Shown: positions 35,657 through 44,455, counted from the first letter of the stretch. The stretch is DNA of 64,000 nucleotides from Temperatibacter sp965603205 (GCA_965603205.1 CBFDCC010000004.1:204394-268393), one strand, 5' to 3'. Notes: generated by a model not told the origin, from the letters alone. Translations and numbers: made by a program.

Positions 35657-35983
35657 ATGAGCATTAAGAAAATTTGGAAATACATATCCATCACAGCCCT
35701 ATTAATTGCATTACCTATGATTAGCCCAACATCTACGGGCAGTATATCTTCTGCTGAGGCTAAGCAATCTGTGATGAAACAGATGAAAGTGATGCGCAAA
35801 GCAGCCAAAATTGGTAAAAAAGCCACCAAAAACAATAAAAAAAGCAAAAAGAGGCAAGCCAAATGGCAAAAGGCGTGCATGGCGCAACAAAAAAATTCTG
35901 TGGAAAAATGTATGAAAGCTAAAAAGGCTAAATTTCAAAAAAACAAAGAAAAGCGAAAAGAAAACAAAGAAACCAATTCATAA
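35657..35983 (+). CDS. Secreted Lys-rich small protein with C-x10-C pair (first of two)
   Basis: 108 aa, not recognised. Signal peptide to about residue 35 (IWKYISITALLIALPMISP...SSAEA), then a mature chain of mostly Lys, Ala, Gln, Asn and Met predicted to be helical. Only two Cys occur, Cys74 and Cys85, in WQKACMAQQKNSVEKCMKAKKA, separated by exactly ten residues. The same spacing and Lys-rich layout recur in the gene at 36079, so the two look like diverged paralogues. The C-x10-C pair on helical segments could form an intramolecular disulfide or a metal site; that is inference. AAAGG lies before the ATG. Confidence 0.7.
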   Translation: MSIKKIWKYISITALLIALPMISPTSTGSISSAEAKQSVMKQMKVMRKAAKIGKKATKNNKKSKKRQAKWQKACMAQQKNSVEKCMKAKKAKFQKNKEKRKENKETNS

Positions 35984-36078
35984 AATTTTAACCATATTTT
36001 GACTCAAAGCGAGAATATGCCATACTAACTTGACTAATACATGGGGCCGCAACTTTAATTTTATTAAGGAGAAGCTAG

Positions 36079-36351
36079 ATGACACTGAAGAATATTCTTA
36101 TCACGTCTGCAATCGCCGTATCATTTATGACACTACAGGCCACTGCTTACGACCATCACGAAGGCGACAAGGCCAAAGCGATGGAGACTATGGAACATGG
36201 CAAGAAAATGAAAGCTATGGAGCATAGCAAGAAAGCGATGGCTAAATGCGCCAAGATGGCAGGCGAAGATAAAGCTAAATGCATCAAGCATGCTAAAAAA
36301 GCAGCTAAAAAGAACAAAAAAAAGCATGTAAAAGAGAAAAAAGACCAGTAA
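36079..36351 (+). CDS. Secreted Lys/Met/His-rich small protein with C-x10-C pair (second of two)
   Basis: 90 aa, not recognised. Signal peptide with cleavage after ATA (about residue 23), then DHHEGDKAKAMETMEHG and a helical Lys/Ala/Met stretch. Its only Cys residues, Cys57 and Cys68 (MAKCAKMAGEDKAKCIKHAKKA), have the same ten-residue spacing as in the upstream gene. The mature protein has seven His and eight Met in 67 residues, which would suit copper or other metal binding; this is inference. AAGGAG precedes the ATG; it lies 95 bp after its paralogue and may share its transcript. Confidence 0.72.
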   Translation: MTLKNILITSAIAVSFMTLQATAYDHHEGDKAKAMETMEHGKKMKAMEHSKKAMAKCAKMAGEDKAKCIKHAKKAAKKNKKKHVKEKKDQ

Positions 36352-36374
36352 ATGGTAATGAACTGAGAAAAAAT

Positions 36375-36401
36375 CTGGGAAGATCATAAAGGTCTTTCCA
36401 G
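36375..36401 (+). terminator. Terminator after the Lys-rich protein pair
   Basis: CTGGGAAGA / TCTTTCCAG, a 9-bp stem with one G-T pair and a 9-nt loop, followed by CTTTTGATT; it lies 23 bp after the stop of the 36079 gene and ahead of the convergent zinc-ribbon gene. Confidence 0.6.
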
Positions 36402-36424
36402 CTTTTGATTAAAAAACTAATGGC

Positions 36425-36688
36425 TTACAGCATATATCCAGCAGTGAATGTTGGGACCATTCCAAAATTATTTTCCACATTTATCATCCGGCGCATTTGA
36501 TCAAACCGAGAATCTGTAATTGGGTTTTGCTGCATAGACTGTATATCTTTATGGCCTGTTAAGCTAAAGTCACCACAATCTTCACATTCAACCGTAAAGG
36601 TGCCATCACAAGGCTCTACAATAGTTGATTTTTTCTTCCCCGATGTCGTACCTGACTGGCACAGCGGACAGAAATGATTATTAGTCAT
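36425..36688 (-). CDS. Small zinc-ribbon hypothetical protein
   Basis: 87 aa, not recognised. Two CxxC pairs (FCPLCQS near the N-terminus and ECEDCGDFSLTG at ~34-45), with a further Cys at EPCDG, suggest one zinc ribbon. The remainder (DSRFDQMRRMINVENNFGMVP) looks helical. AGGGG lies before the ATG. No domain partner is encoded in the same direction nearby except uvrB upstream at 155 bp. Confidence 0.62.
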   Translation of the reverse strand: MTNNHFCPLCQSGTTSGKKKSTIVEPCDGTFTVECEDCGDFSLTGHKDIQSMQQNPITDSRFDQMRRMINVENNFGMVPTFTAGYML

Positions 36689-36843
36689 AGTATACCCCTA
36701 CACTATATATGAGTGGCCTCCATAGCGACTCAGTAAGCATAGTCTATGGCTTAAATGATTAACGAGTCCTTAATATCCATTAATGGCTCCTACAAAATAT
36801 TAGATAAAGATAAAATTTTAACTAAATTCACAGAAAACATTGA

Positions 36844-39006
36844 TTAATTTTTTCTATTGGACTTCGCCTTTTTTGTTGTTGTGCCGGGCAATCCTCCGCT
36901 AGATCGTCCTTTTGGTCTGACAGTGGGATCAAAAATACCTAAATCCCCTGCCTCAAGATGCTTAATTTCATCTCTGATTCGCGCAGCCTCTTCGAACTCA
37001 AGATTCTCAGCCGCCGTAATCATCGCCTTTTTCAAGCCACTAATATGGGACTTTAAATTCGATCCAGATTTTGGTCCTGACTTATCTTTGTCGGTTTGAC
37101 CGTCCCAAGTCATATCAATCTTTTGATAGTCTGTATTTGTCGCTTGCTCGATAATATCCCCAACATCCTTACTAACAGATTTTGGGGTGATGCCATGCTC
37201 TATATTATAAGCCTCTTGCTTAGCACGACGACGATCTGTCTCGCTCATAGCAGCCTTCATACTGCCCGTAATTTTATCAGCGTATAATATAACTTTGCCA
37301 TCCAGATTTCGGGCCGCGCGACCAATAGTCTGCACTAGCGAGCGTTCTGAGCGCAAGAAACCCTCTTTATCCGCGTCCAATATGGCCACCAGCCCACATT
37401 CGGGGATATCTAATCCTTCACGCAGCAAGTTAATACCCACAAGAACATCAAAGGTGCCAAGACGCAGGTCTCGGATAATTTCAATACGCTCTAATGTATC
37501 AATATCAGAGTGCATATAACGAACCTTAATGCCATTTTCATGTAGATATTCGGTTAAATCCTCTGCCATACGCTTCGTTAGCGTTGTGGCAAGAACGCGC
37601 ATACCCTTGGCGGCGACCTCCCTACATTCATACATCAAGTCATCAACCTGTGTGTCGACAGGACGCACCTCAACGGGTGGGTCCGTTAGTCCTGTTGGGC
37701 GAATAACCTGTTCTGTAAAGGCTCCGCCAGTGCGCTCTAATTCCCAATCACCTGGCGTAGCTGATACATAAACCGATTGCGGTCTAATGGCGTCCCACTC
37801 TTCAAACTTTAGCGGCCTGTTATCTTTGGCCGATGGCAAACGAAAGCCATGTTCAACCAGTGTTTCCTTGCGCTTGGCGTCCCCCTTACTCATGCCGCCA
37901 ATTTGGCTAACACTCACGTGGCTTTCATCAACAAACAACAATGCATTTTCTGGTAAATATTCAAACAATGTTGGCGGCGCCACACCTGGCTCTCGCCCCG
38001 TTAGGAAACGGCTATAATTTTCAATACCCGCACAGGACCCTGTTGCGGCCATCATCTCTATATCAAAATTAGCGCGTTGTTCTAGGCGTTGAGCCTCTAA
38101 CACTCGACCGCGCTCGCCATAGTATTTCAGCCGATCCTTCAACTCATGCCTTATATGCTTTACGGCTTGATCAATGGTTGGCCCCGGCGTCACATAGTGG
38201 CTGTTGGCATAAATTTTAATAAATTCCAGCGATCGTGCCTTCACGCCTGTTAACGGATCAAATTCTATAATATCTTCTATCTCATCGCCAAACATCATCA
38301 AACGCCAAGCACGATCTTCATAGTGACTGGGAAAGATATCAACCACATCACCGCGTATGCGAAAGGTACCACGCTGAAAGGCTGCGTCGTTACGGCTATA
38401 TTGCTGGGCGATAAGCTTGCGGGCGAGATCACGTCTATCAATCTCTTGACCAACTTTTAACATTTGGGTCATGGAGGTATAGGTCTCAACCGAGCCAATA
38501 CCGTATATACAAGACACCGATGCCACGATGATCACATCATCACGCTCTAAAATAGCGCGGGTCGCAGCATGACGCATACGGTCGATCTGCTCGTTAATAC
38601 TGGCTTCTTTTTCAACGAAGGTGTCCGTGCGTGCTACATAGGCCTCTGGCTGATAATAATCATAATAAGAAACAAAATATTCCACAGAATTATTGGGGAA
38701 GAAAGCCTTAAACTCTCCATACAACTGCGCCGCTAGTGTCTTATTGGGTGCAAGGATCAGCGCGGGTCTTTGTGTTTTCTCAATCACGTTAGCAACGGTG
38801 AATGTCTTACCAGACCCCGTTACACCTAATAATACTTGATCGCTCTCACCATCATTGATACCCGCAACCAGCTCGTCAATCGCAGTCGGTTGATCACCTG
38901 CAGGCTTAAAATTTGAGACAAGCTCAAAACGCCTGCCGCCATCAGACTTTTCAGGGTGTTCTGGTCTGTGGGGTATGGCGTGTTGATTATCAATGTTACT
39001 GGTCAT
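36844..39006 (-). CDS. uvrB: Excinuclease ABC subunit B
   Basis: Damage-verifying helicase-like subunit of the UvrABC nucleotide excision repair complex. 720 aa from the ATG at 39006. Walker A GVTGSGKT at 61-68; beta-hairpin YYDYYQPEAYV that inserts into DNA; LLFVDESHVSV (motif II); YVSATPGDWEL; GINLLREGLDIPE and QTIGRAARN (motifs V-VI); C-terminal UVR motif LEFEEAARIRDEIKHLE for UvrC contact. An in-frame ATG at 39039 exists, but GAGAG just before 39006 supports the shorter start. The Ser/Lys/Gly-rich linker before the UVR motif and the basic C-terminus are ordinary. Confidence 0.98.
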   Translation of the reverse strand: MTSNIDNQHAIPHRPEHPEKSDGGRRFELVSNFKPAGDQPTAIDELVAGINDGESDQVLLGVTGSGKTFTVANVIEKTQRPALILAPNKTLAAQLYGEFKAFFPNNSVEYFVSYYDYYQPEAYVARTDTFVEKEASINEQIDRMRHAATRAILERDDVIIVASVSCIYGIGSVETYTSMTQMLKVGQEIDRRDLARKLIAQQYSRNDAAFQRGTFRIRGDVVDIFPSHYEDRAWRLMMFGDEIEDIIEFDPLTGVKARSLEFIKIYANSHYVTPGPTIDQAVKHIRHELKDRLKYYGERGRVLEAQRLEQRANFDIEMMAATGSCAGIENYSRFLTGREPGVAPPTLFEYLPENALLFVDESHVSVSQIGGMSKGDAKRKETLVEHGFRLPSAKDNRPLKFEEWDAIRPQSVYVSATPGDWELERTGGAFTEQVIRPTGLTDPPVEVRPVDTQVDDLMYECREVAAKGMRVLATTLTKRMAEDLTEYLHENGIKVRYMHSDIDTLERIEIIRDLRLGTFDVLVGINLLREGLDIPECGLVAILDADKEGFLRSERSLVQTIGRAARNLDGKVILYADKITGSMKAAMSETDRRRAKQEAYNIEHGITPKSVSKDVGDIIEQATNTDYQKIDMTWDGQTDKDKSGPKSGSNLKSHISGLKKAMITAAENLEFEEAARIRDEIKHLEAGDLGIFDPTVRPKGRSSGGLPGTTTKKAKSNRKN

Positions 39007-39227
39007 AAAAGCTCTCTTATATCTATATAGCCTCAACATGGCCTAGCCTTAGTGTTTATTCAACATGTAACTAGCCTAGTTGCCATTTTTACCCTATCAA
39101 AAACTTATCTTGCGCATTAAGAAATATTTCTGCTTTTGAGCTTGCTCCTTATGGCTATCCCTTATAATCTGCAATTGATTTTAACAGCTATAGCCAAAGC
39201 GCATAGCTTCACTGGGACTCAATAGAA

Positions 39228-40430
39228 ATGTCTTTCTTATCCAAAAAACTTGATCGTATTAAACCTTCTCCAACCATGGCTGTATCAGCCAAAGCCGCTG
39301 AATTAAAAGCAGCGGGTAAAGATGTCATTGGCCTCGGCGCTGGTGAGCCTGATTTTGATACGCCGGATAATATTAAAGAAGCGGCTTACAAAGCCATTCG
39401 TGAAGGCCAAACCAAATATACACCCGCTGACGGCACACCCGCCGTTAAGGACGCAATTATTGGCAAATTTAAACGCGAAAATAGTCTAAATTTTGAACGT
39501 AATCAAATTACAGTGAATTGCGGTGGTAAGCATACAATTTATAACGCATTAATGGCCACTCTAAACGACGGTGATGAAGTTATCATCCCTGCACCATATT
39601 GGGTTAGTTACCCTGATATGACGTTGCTAGGCGGTGGCACACCCGTGATTGTTGAGGCTACCATTGAAAATGGCTTCAAAATGACGCCAGCGCAGTTAGA
39701 GGCCGCCATTACCCCAAAGACAAAATGGTTAATCTTTAACAGCCCATCTAATCCAACAGGTGCAGCTTACTCTCAAGCAGAAATCCGCGCATTAGGTGAT
39801 GTGATTGCACGCCATGATAATGTATGGGTTCTTGCCGATGATATCTATGAGCATCTGGTTTATGATGGTTTTGAATTTAAAACATTCGCGGCAGTGTGTC
39901 CTGATGTGGCAGGCCGTGTGCTAACGATGAACGGCGTCGCAAAAGCTTACGCGATGACAGGCTGGCGTATTGGTTATGCTGGTGGTGATGCCAAGTTGAT
40001 TAAGGCAATGGCAAAGGTACAATCGCAAAGCACATCCAACCCTTGCTCAATCTCTCAGGCCGCAACTATTGAGGCCCTAAACGGCACACAGGATTTCTTA
40101 CCCGTACGAGCAGCAGCATTTAAAGAACGCCGTAATCTTGTGGTTGATATGCTGTCAAAGGCCGAAGGCCTAACTTGCCCAACACCTGAAGGTGCCTTTT
40201 ATGTTTATCCAAGCATTGCAGGGTGCATTGGCAAGACAACACCGGGCGGCAAGGTGATTAATACGGATGAAGATTTTGTCACCTATATTCTAGAGGATTA
40301 CGGCGTCGCGGCCGTACACGGCGAGGCCTTTGGCCTTAGCCCGCATTTCCGTGTGTCTTATGCTACATCGACAGAGGCGCTGACAGAAGCCTGCACACGC
40401 ATCCAAAAAGCCTGTGCCGCACTGAGGTAA
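39228..40430 (+). CDS. aspC: Aspartate aminotransferase (class I, type Ib)
   Basis: PLP enzyme interconverting aspartate/2-oxoglutarate and oxaloacetate/glutamate; type Ib enzymes of alphaproteobacteria may also accept prephenate. 400 aa. Landmarks: GLGAGEPDFDTPDNIKEAA near the start, NSPSNPTGAAYS, LADDIYEHLVYDG, the PLP lysine in NGVAKAYAMTGWRIGY, and FRVSYATSTE with the substrate-binding Arg. Divergent from uvrB, ending at a clear terminator. Confidence 0.95.
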   Translation: MSFLSKKLDRIKPSPTMAVSAKAAELKAAGKDVIGLGAGEPDFDTPDNIKEAAYKAIREGQTKYTPADGTPAVKDAIIGKFKRENSLNFERNQITVNCGGKHTIYNALMATLNDGDEVIIPAPYWVSYPDMTLLGGGTPVIVEATIENGFKMTPAQLEAAITPKTKWLIFNSPSNPTGAAYSQAEIRALGDVIARHDNVWVLADDIYEHLVYDGFEFKTFAAVCPDVAGRVLTMNGVAKAYAMTGWRIGYAGGDAKLIKAMAKVQSQSTSNPCSISQAATIEALNGTQDFLPVRAAAFKERRNLVVDMLSKAEGLTCPTPEGAFYVYPSIAGCIGKTTPGGKVINTDEDFVTYILEDYGVAAVHGEAFGLSPHFRVSYATSTEALTEACTRIQKACAALR

Positions 40431-40454
40431 TTGCGCTTATCGCAATCAACAATC

Positions 40455-40488
40455 AAAAAACCGCTCTCATCACTGAGGACGGTTTTTT
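40455..40488 (+). terminator. Rho-independent terminator of aspC
   Basis: AAAAAACCG / CGGTTTTTT outer stem with an inner CTCA/TGAG stem across a small internal loop; followed by GTTTTAG. It lies 25 bp after the aspC stop. Confidence 0.85.
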
Positions 40489-40513
40489 GTTTTAGATAGA
40501 TAACCACACACAC

Positions 40514-40545
40514 TCGTCATCCTCGGGCTTGACCCGGGGATCCAT
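40514..40545 (+). repeat. REP-like palindrome, copy 1
   Basis: Begins TCGTCATCC and folds as TCCTCGGG-CTTGA-CCCGGGGA. It resembles the small GC-rich extragenic palindromes frequent in alphaproteobacterial genomes (TCATCCCGGGCTTGACCCGGGAT type). Copy 2 lies at 40680-40712 in the opposite orientation. Confidence 0.75.
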
Positions 40546-40679
40546 CATACAGAGTTATACACTACCGTGATTTAGAATAGATAATATCCTATAAGCTGGC
40601 AGGGTACTTTATAAAAGTAAAAGACCAACAAAAGGTTGAGTGCGGTTTTTATCCATCACACAATTATTTCGATGTTAAA

Positions 40680-40712
40680 CATGGATTACCCGATCAAGTC
40701 GGGTAATGACGA
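40680..40712 (-). repeat. REP-like palindrome, copy 2 (inverted)
   Basis: Core TTACCCGA-TCAAG-TCGGGTAA, a perfect 8-bp stem. Read on the minus strand it starts TCGTCATTACCCGACTTGAT and ends in ATCCATG, aligning along its length with copy 1 (TCGTCAT...TTGA...ATCCATC). The two form a head-to-head pair about 135 bp apart. Confidence 0.75.
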
Positions 40713-40885
40713 GGGAGGGAGTACGCGAACGGTCGATGACGAGGAGCGAGCAAGAAGAATGAGGCACGCCTCCCACCTCCCTAAAACCTACTCAATTTGT
40801 CATGATTTTTGGCTCTATACCTAATGTTTGACGTGAGGATTTTTATATTGCATCTAGTGTTCTCGCATGCTATTTATTGTCTAAT

Positions 40886-40900
40886 TGATAATGATTATTA
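40886..40900. promoter_or_regulatory. Fur box upstream of feoAB
   Basis: TGATAATGATTATTA matches the 7-1-7 Fur consensus TGATAAT-N-ATTATCA at 13 of 14 defined positions. It lies 93 bp upstream of feoA, a plausible promoter position, predicting iron-repressed transcription of the ferrous iron uptake genes. Confidence 0.75.
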
Positions 40901-40992
40901 ATAACATGTTCTATGGAACAGCCCTACTTAAAGAATGCTACAGATCACGCGCGGGCGCTAGGTTCTGAGCACTAAAAGGTAAAGATTAAGTC

Positions 40993-41262
40993 ATGCATAG
41001 TAGTGATAATAACAGTCCCCAACACAGTCAGCGACTCGGTGTATTAAAACCTGGCCAAAAGGGTAAAATCACTAATATTATATCCCCTGAGGGTTGCGAT
41101 GTTGCTGACCGCCTGCGCGAGCTAGGTTTCGATGAAGAACTAAGTGTTCAATTACTACACCAAAGTCCCTTTGGCAAAGACCCAATTTCTGTGCAAGTAG
41201 GTCAGATGACGGTGGCTCTACGTCGCAAACACGCAAACCAAATTCTAGTTGCTTTAGATTAA
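40993..41262 (+). CDS. feoA: Ferrous iron transport protein A
   Basis: 89-aa cytoplasmic SH3-like protein needed for FeoB-dependent Fe(II) uptake. Typical features: LKPGQKGKITNI at the start of the barrel, VADRLRELGFDEELSVQLLHQSPFGKDPISVQVGQMTVALRRKHA. It has a slightly long polar N-terminus (HSSDNNSPQHSQRLG). The Shine-Dalgarno is weak (AAGGTAAAG about 9 bp away). feoB follows after 18 bp; both are under the upstream Fur box. Confidence 0.93.
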   Translation: MHSSDNNSPQHSQRLGVLKPGQKGKITNIISPEGCDVADRLRELGFDEELSVQLLHQSPFGKDPISVQVGQMTVALRRKHANQILVALD

Positions 41263-41280
41263 GATATCAGAGACATAATT

Positions 41281-43125
41281 ATGACAACGCCTATATCTTC
41301 TACTATCGCAATCATTGGCAACCCGAACTGCGGCAAATCAGCATTATTTAATGTACTGACAGGCCTCAAGCAAAAAGTAGCTAATTATCCAGGCGCAACA
41401 GTTGAGCGCCACTCTGGCCCAATTTTAAGCCATAACAACATCACACTTATTGATCTTCCGGGCACATATAGCCTAACACCGCGCAGCATGGACGAAGAGA
41501 TTAGCCGCAAAGTATTGATGGGTGAGATGAAGGGTGAGGCGCAACCTAATGCTATTATCGCTGTTGTTGATGCCACAAACCTAGCGCAACAGCTCCGCTT
41601 TATCTTAGAGATCAAGCAACTGGGTCTACCGATGGTTCTGGCAATGAATATGACAGATTTAGCCGCACGTGATAATATTATTATCGACAGCAAAGCCCTG
41701 AGTGAAAAACTAGGCATCCCTGTTGTTGAAACTGTTGCCGTCCGTAAAAAGGGTGTCAAAGAGTTGGCAGAGGTCGCTGCCAAAGCAAGTGGCAAGGCCA
41801 GAAGTGAAGCAACATCAGTTTTTAAAGATTTAAAAACCCTGCAAAAAGAAGCGCGAGCACTCGCCAAATCTGTGACCCTATCAGAAGGCATGGAGCATAA
41901 AGCCACACGGACACTTGATAAGATATTACTCAATCCCATTCTTGGGCCTATCATTTTATTTGGATTATTATTCTTGATGTTCCAATCGGTCTTTTCTTGG
42001 GCAGAAGTGCCAATGGGCATGATCGAAGATGGCATTGCCTACTTGCAAGGCGTTTCAGCTAATAATCTTGGCGATGGCTTCTTCGCTAGTTTCATCAATG
42101 ATGGCATCCTTGCCGGTGTTGGCAGTGTGATTGTCTTCTTGCCGCAAATTATTATTCTATTCACCTTCATCCTTGTCCTAGAGAGTACAGGATATATGGC
42201 GCGCGCGGCCTTTTTAATGGACCGTCTTATGTCGGCTGTTGGCCTGAATGGTCGCGCCTTTATCCCACTGCTATCAGGTTTTGCTTGTGCCATTCCTGCG
42301 ATGATGGCTGCCAGATCAATCTCTAACGAGCGTGACCGCCTAACGACAATCATGATTACACCCCTGATGACATGTTCGGCGCGCCTGCCCGTTTATACGG
42401 TGCTAATAGCGGCTTTCATCCCCGACAGAACCGTTGGCGGTGTCTTTAATATGCAGGGCGTTGTGATGTTTAGCTTATATATGTTCGGCATTGTATCGGC
42501 TTTGATAGTGGCTGCGGTCTTAAAACGCACCGTGACCAAAGGCCCAAAGCAACCTTTCCTGATGGAATTACCCAAGTATCAGATACCTAATTTGCGGATG
42601 GTATTAATGGGCCTTATACAGCGCGCAGGATTATTCCTTCGCCGTGCTGGTACGTTGATTATGATGATCACCATCGCGCTATGGATATTTGCTATTTTCC
42701 CTGCCCCACCAGAAGGGGCTACCGAGCCCGCCATTACCTACAGCCTCGTTGGTATTCTGGGTTCATACCTAGAGGTGATATTCGCACCGCTCGGCTTTAA
42801 CTGGGAAATGTCAGTTGCATTAGTCCCAGGACTTGCCGCGCGCGAGGTTGCTGTGGCTGCGCTGGGTACCGTTTACAGCCTATCAGGTAATGAGGCAATG
42901 ATCGAGCAAGGTCTTGTGACAGTCTTACGCAACTCATGGTCGCTGCCAACTGCATTCTCATTCCTTGCTTGGTATGTATTTGCGCCCATGTGCCTGCCAA
43001 CCATAGCCGTTGCCAAACGCGAAACTGGTGGTTGGAAATGGGCCTTATTCATGCTGGGCTACATGTTTACACTGGCTTATTTAGCTGCCTTCATCACTTA
43101 TAGGGTTGCCCTCGCCTTGGTTTAG
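41281..43125 (+). CDS. feoB: Ferrous iron transport protein B
   Basis: GTP-dependent Fe(II) transporter of the inner membrane. N-terminal G domain: G1 GNPNCGKS (13-20), G3 DLPG (58-61), G4 NMTD (123-126); the membrane domain from ~215 contains the two Gate regions with their conserved Cys (LSGFACAIPAMMAAR and APMCLPTIAV). At 614 aa it is shorter than the ~770-aa E. coli protein, as in many alphaproteobacteria. No feoC is present. Confidence 0.96.
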   Translation: MTTPISSTIAIIGNPNCGKSALFNVLTGLKQKVANYPGATVERHSGPILSHNNITLIDLPGTYSLTPRSMDEEISRKVLMGEMKGEAQPNAIIAVVDATNLAQQLRFILEIKQLGLPMVLAMNMTDLAARDNIIIDSKALSEKLGIPVVETVAVRKKGVKELAEVAAKASGKARSEATSVFKDLKTLQKEARALAKSVTLSEGMEHKATRTLDKILLNPILGPIILFGLLFLMFQSVFSWAEVPMGMIEDGIAYLQGVSANNLGDGFFASFINDGILAGVGSVIVFLPQIIILFTFILVLESTGYMARAAFLMDRLMSAVGLNGRAFIPLLSGFACAIPAMMAARSISNERDRLTTIMITPLMTCSARLPVYTVLIAAFIPDRTVGGVFNMQGVVMFSLYMFGIVSALIVAAVLKRTVTKGPKQPFLMELPKYQIPNLRMVLMGLIQRAGLFLRRAGTLIMMITIALWIFAIFPAPPEGATEPAITYSLVGILGSYLEVIFAPLGFNWEMSVALVPGLAAREVAVAALGTVYSLSGNEAMIEQGLVTVLRNSWSLPTAFSFLAWYVFAPMCLPTIAVAKRETGGWKWALFMLGYMFTLAYLAAFITYRVALALV

Positions 43126-43177
43126 CGCTAGCCCTAAGATATACAAATTATTATATCATCCTAGAGAGGGAATATCC

Positions 43178-44389
43178 GTGAAAAAATTACTATTAGGCGT
43201 TTCACTGCTGGCTATTAGCGCATGTGGGCAAGAAGCTACAGAAACCCAAGACAAGCCTGCTGACCAGAATAAGGCATCCACATTAGCCCAAGGTAATATC
43301 ATTACTGATGGTCATATTGATGTACCTTACCGCTTAGACCACGAATATCAGGATGTCTCAGTGGCAACAGCCACAGGTGATTTTGATCACCCACGTGCAG
43401 TAAAAGGCGGCCTTAACGCGCCTTTCATGTCTATCTACACACCAGCTGAGCTTGACGGTAGCAGCGACGCCACAGATCACGCCAACAAGATGATTGATAT
43501 CGTCGAGAAAATGGTTACTGACGCGCCAGATAAATTTGTAATTGCAAAATCTGTTGCTGACGTACATGCCGCTTTTAAGGCTGGTAAAATTGCTCTACCA
43601 CTGGGCATGGAAAATGGCTCACCCATCGATGGCAGCCTAGATCAATTGGATAAATTTTACGAGCGCGGTATTCGCTATATAACGCTAGCGCACAGCAAAT
43701 CTAACCGCATTTCCGATAGCTCTTATGATGAAACACGTCAGTGGGACGGCCTATCAGCATTTGGTGAAAAGGTTGTCACCCGCATGAACGAGCTTGGTAT
43801 CATGGTTGACATTAGCCACGTATCAGATGCCGCCTTTTACGATGTGATGGCGATGACAGATGTACCCGCGATTGCCTCTCATTCTAGCGCGCGTCATTTC
43901 ACACCGGGTTTCGAGCGTAACATGAATGACGACATGATTAAAAAGCTGGCTGAAAAGAACGGCGTCATCATGATCAACTATGGCTCTAGCTTCTTAACGG
44001 CTGAGGCTAATGGTTATGGCAAGCTGCGTGACGCTGCATACGACGCCATGCTTTTGGTAAAAGGCATCGAAGGCACCGATGATCTGGAGGACGCTTTCCG
44101 CACAGAGTTCCGCGTGGCTAATCCATATCCTTATGCTGATATTTCTGATGTGCTAGACCACATCGACCATGTTGTTAAACTAACGGGTGGCACAGATCAT
44201 GTGGCTTTAGGGTCTGATTATGACGGTGTGGGCGACAGCCTGCCAACAGGGCTAAAAGACGTATCATCATACACCCCCCTAACACAGGGTTTGATAGATC
44301 GTGGTTACGCGGACGGCGATATAATTAAAATTCTAGGCGGCAATACATTGCGCGTCTGGAAAGCCGTTGAAGACGCAGCTAAAAAATAA
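43178..44389 (+). CDS. M19 family membrane dipeptidase, lipoprotein
   Basis: Zinc dipeptidase of the renal dipeptidase family, predicted to be a lipoprotein. The frame is open from 43106 inside feoB, but AGAGGG lies 7 bp before a GTG at 43178, and starting there gives MKKLLLGVSLLAISAC, a perfect lipoprotein signal with lipobox ISAC (403 aa). Zinc and catalytic motifs: DGHIDVPY (His-x-Asp), GMENGSP (Glu), DISHVSD and SHSSARH (His), GSDYDGVG (Asp). It probably hydrolyses dipeptides, including D-amino-acid-containing ones, outside the cytoplasm. It begins the peptide-use gene cluster running to 48879, and lies 52 bp after feoB. Confidence 0.92.
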   Translation: MKKLLLGVSLLAISACGQEATETQDKPADQNKASTLAQGNIITDGHIDVPYRLDHEYQDVSVATATGDFDHPRAVKGGLNAPFMSIYTPAELDGSSDATDHANKMIDIVEKMVTDAPDKFVIAKSVADVHAAFKAGKIALPLGMENGSPIDGSLDQLDKFYERGIRYITLAHSKSNRISDSSYDETRQWDGLSAFGEKVVTRMNELGIMVDISHVSDAAFYDVMAMTDVPAIASHSSARHFTPGFERNMNDDMIKKLAEKNGVIMINYGSSFLTAEANGYGKLRDAAYDAMLLVKGIEGTDDLEDAFRTEFRVANPYPYADISDVLDHIDHVVKLTGGTDHVALGSDYDGVGDSLPTGLKDVSSYTPLTQGLIDRGYADGDIIKILGGNTLRVWKAVEDAAKK

Positions 44390-44403
44390 GTAATAAATAG
44401 TGG

Positions 44404-44450
44404 CCCCCCCAAAGGCTTGGTGTTAGGTTCATCTAAACCTTTGGGAGGGG
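44404..44450 (+). promoter_or_regulatory. Hairpin that would occlude the S10 peptidase Shine-Dalgarno
   Basis: CCCCCCCAAAGG (44404-44415) can pair with CCTTTGGGAGGGG (44438-44450) along some 12 bp with one mismatch or bulge. The 3' arm contains GGGAGGGG, the ribosome binding site of the S10 gene whose ATG is at 44456. A terminator role is less likely because no T run follows. The 5' arm includes a C7 tract. Confidence 0.5.
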
Positions 44451-44455
44451 ACATT

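Larger units (their letters stand above)
40431..40992. other. Long intergenic region between aspC and feoA
   Basis: 562 bp without a supported gene. It contains in order: the aspC terminator, a REP-like palindrome, about 135 bp of plain sequence, a second REP-like palindrome in inverted orientation, a purine-rich stretch with several GATGACGAG-like words (40707-40765), and a Fur box before feoA. The one open frame here (40636-40824) runs across a palindrome and is not credible. Confidence 0.7.

Noticed and set aside
35635..35938. Leftward Phe/Leu-rich frames opposite the Lys-rich gene
   Set aside because: They are the complement of Lys codons (AAA/AAG read as TTT/CTT), so their hydrophobicity is an artefact.
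36844..39039. UvrB start at 39039
   Set aside because: No ribosome site there; GAGAG precedes the ATG at 39006 and the extra residues are not UvrB-like.
40636..40824. Rightward 62-codon frame between aspC and feoA
   Set aside because: It runs across the REP-like palindrome at 40680-40712 and has no ribosome binding site or protein-like composition.
41385..42353. Leftward frames of 216 and 104 codons inside feoB
   Set aside because: They lie wholly within the well-supported feoB and show no domain or start signal.
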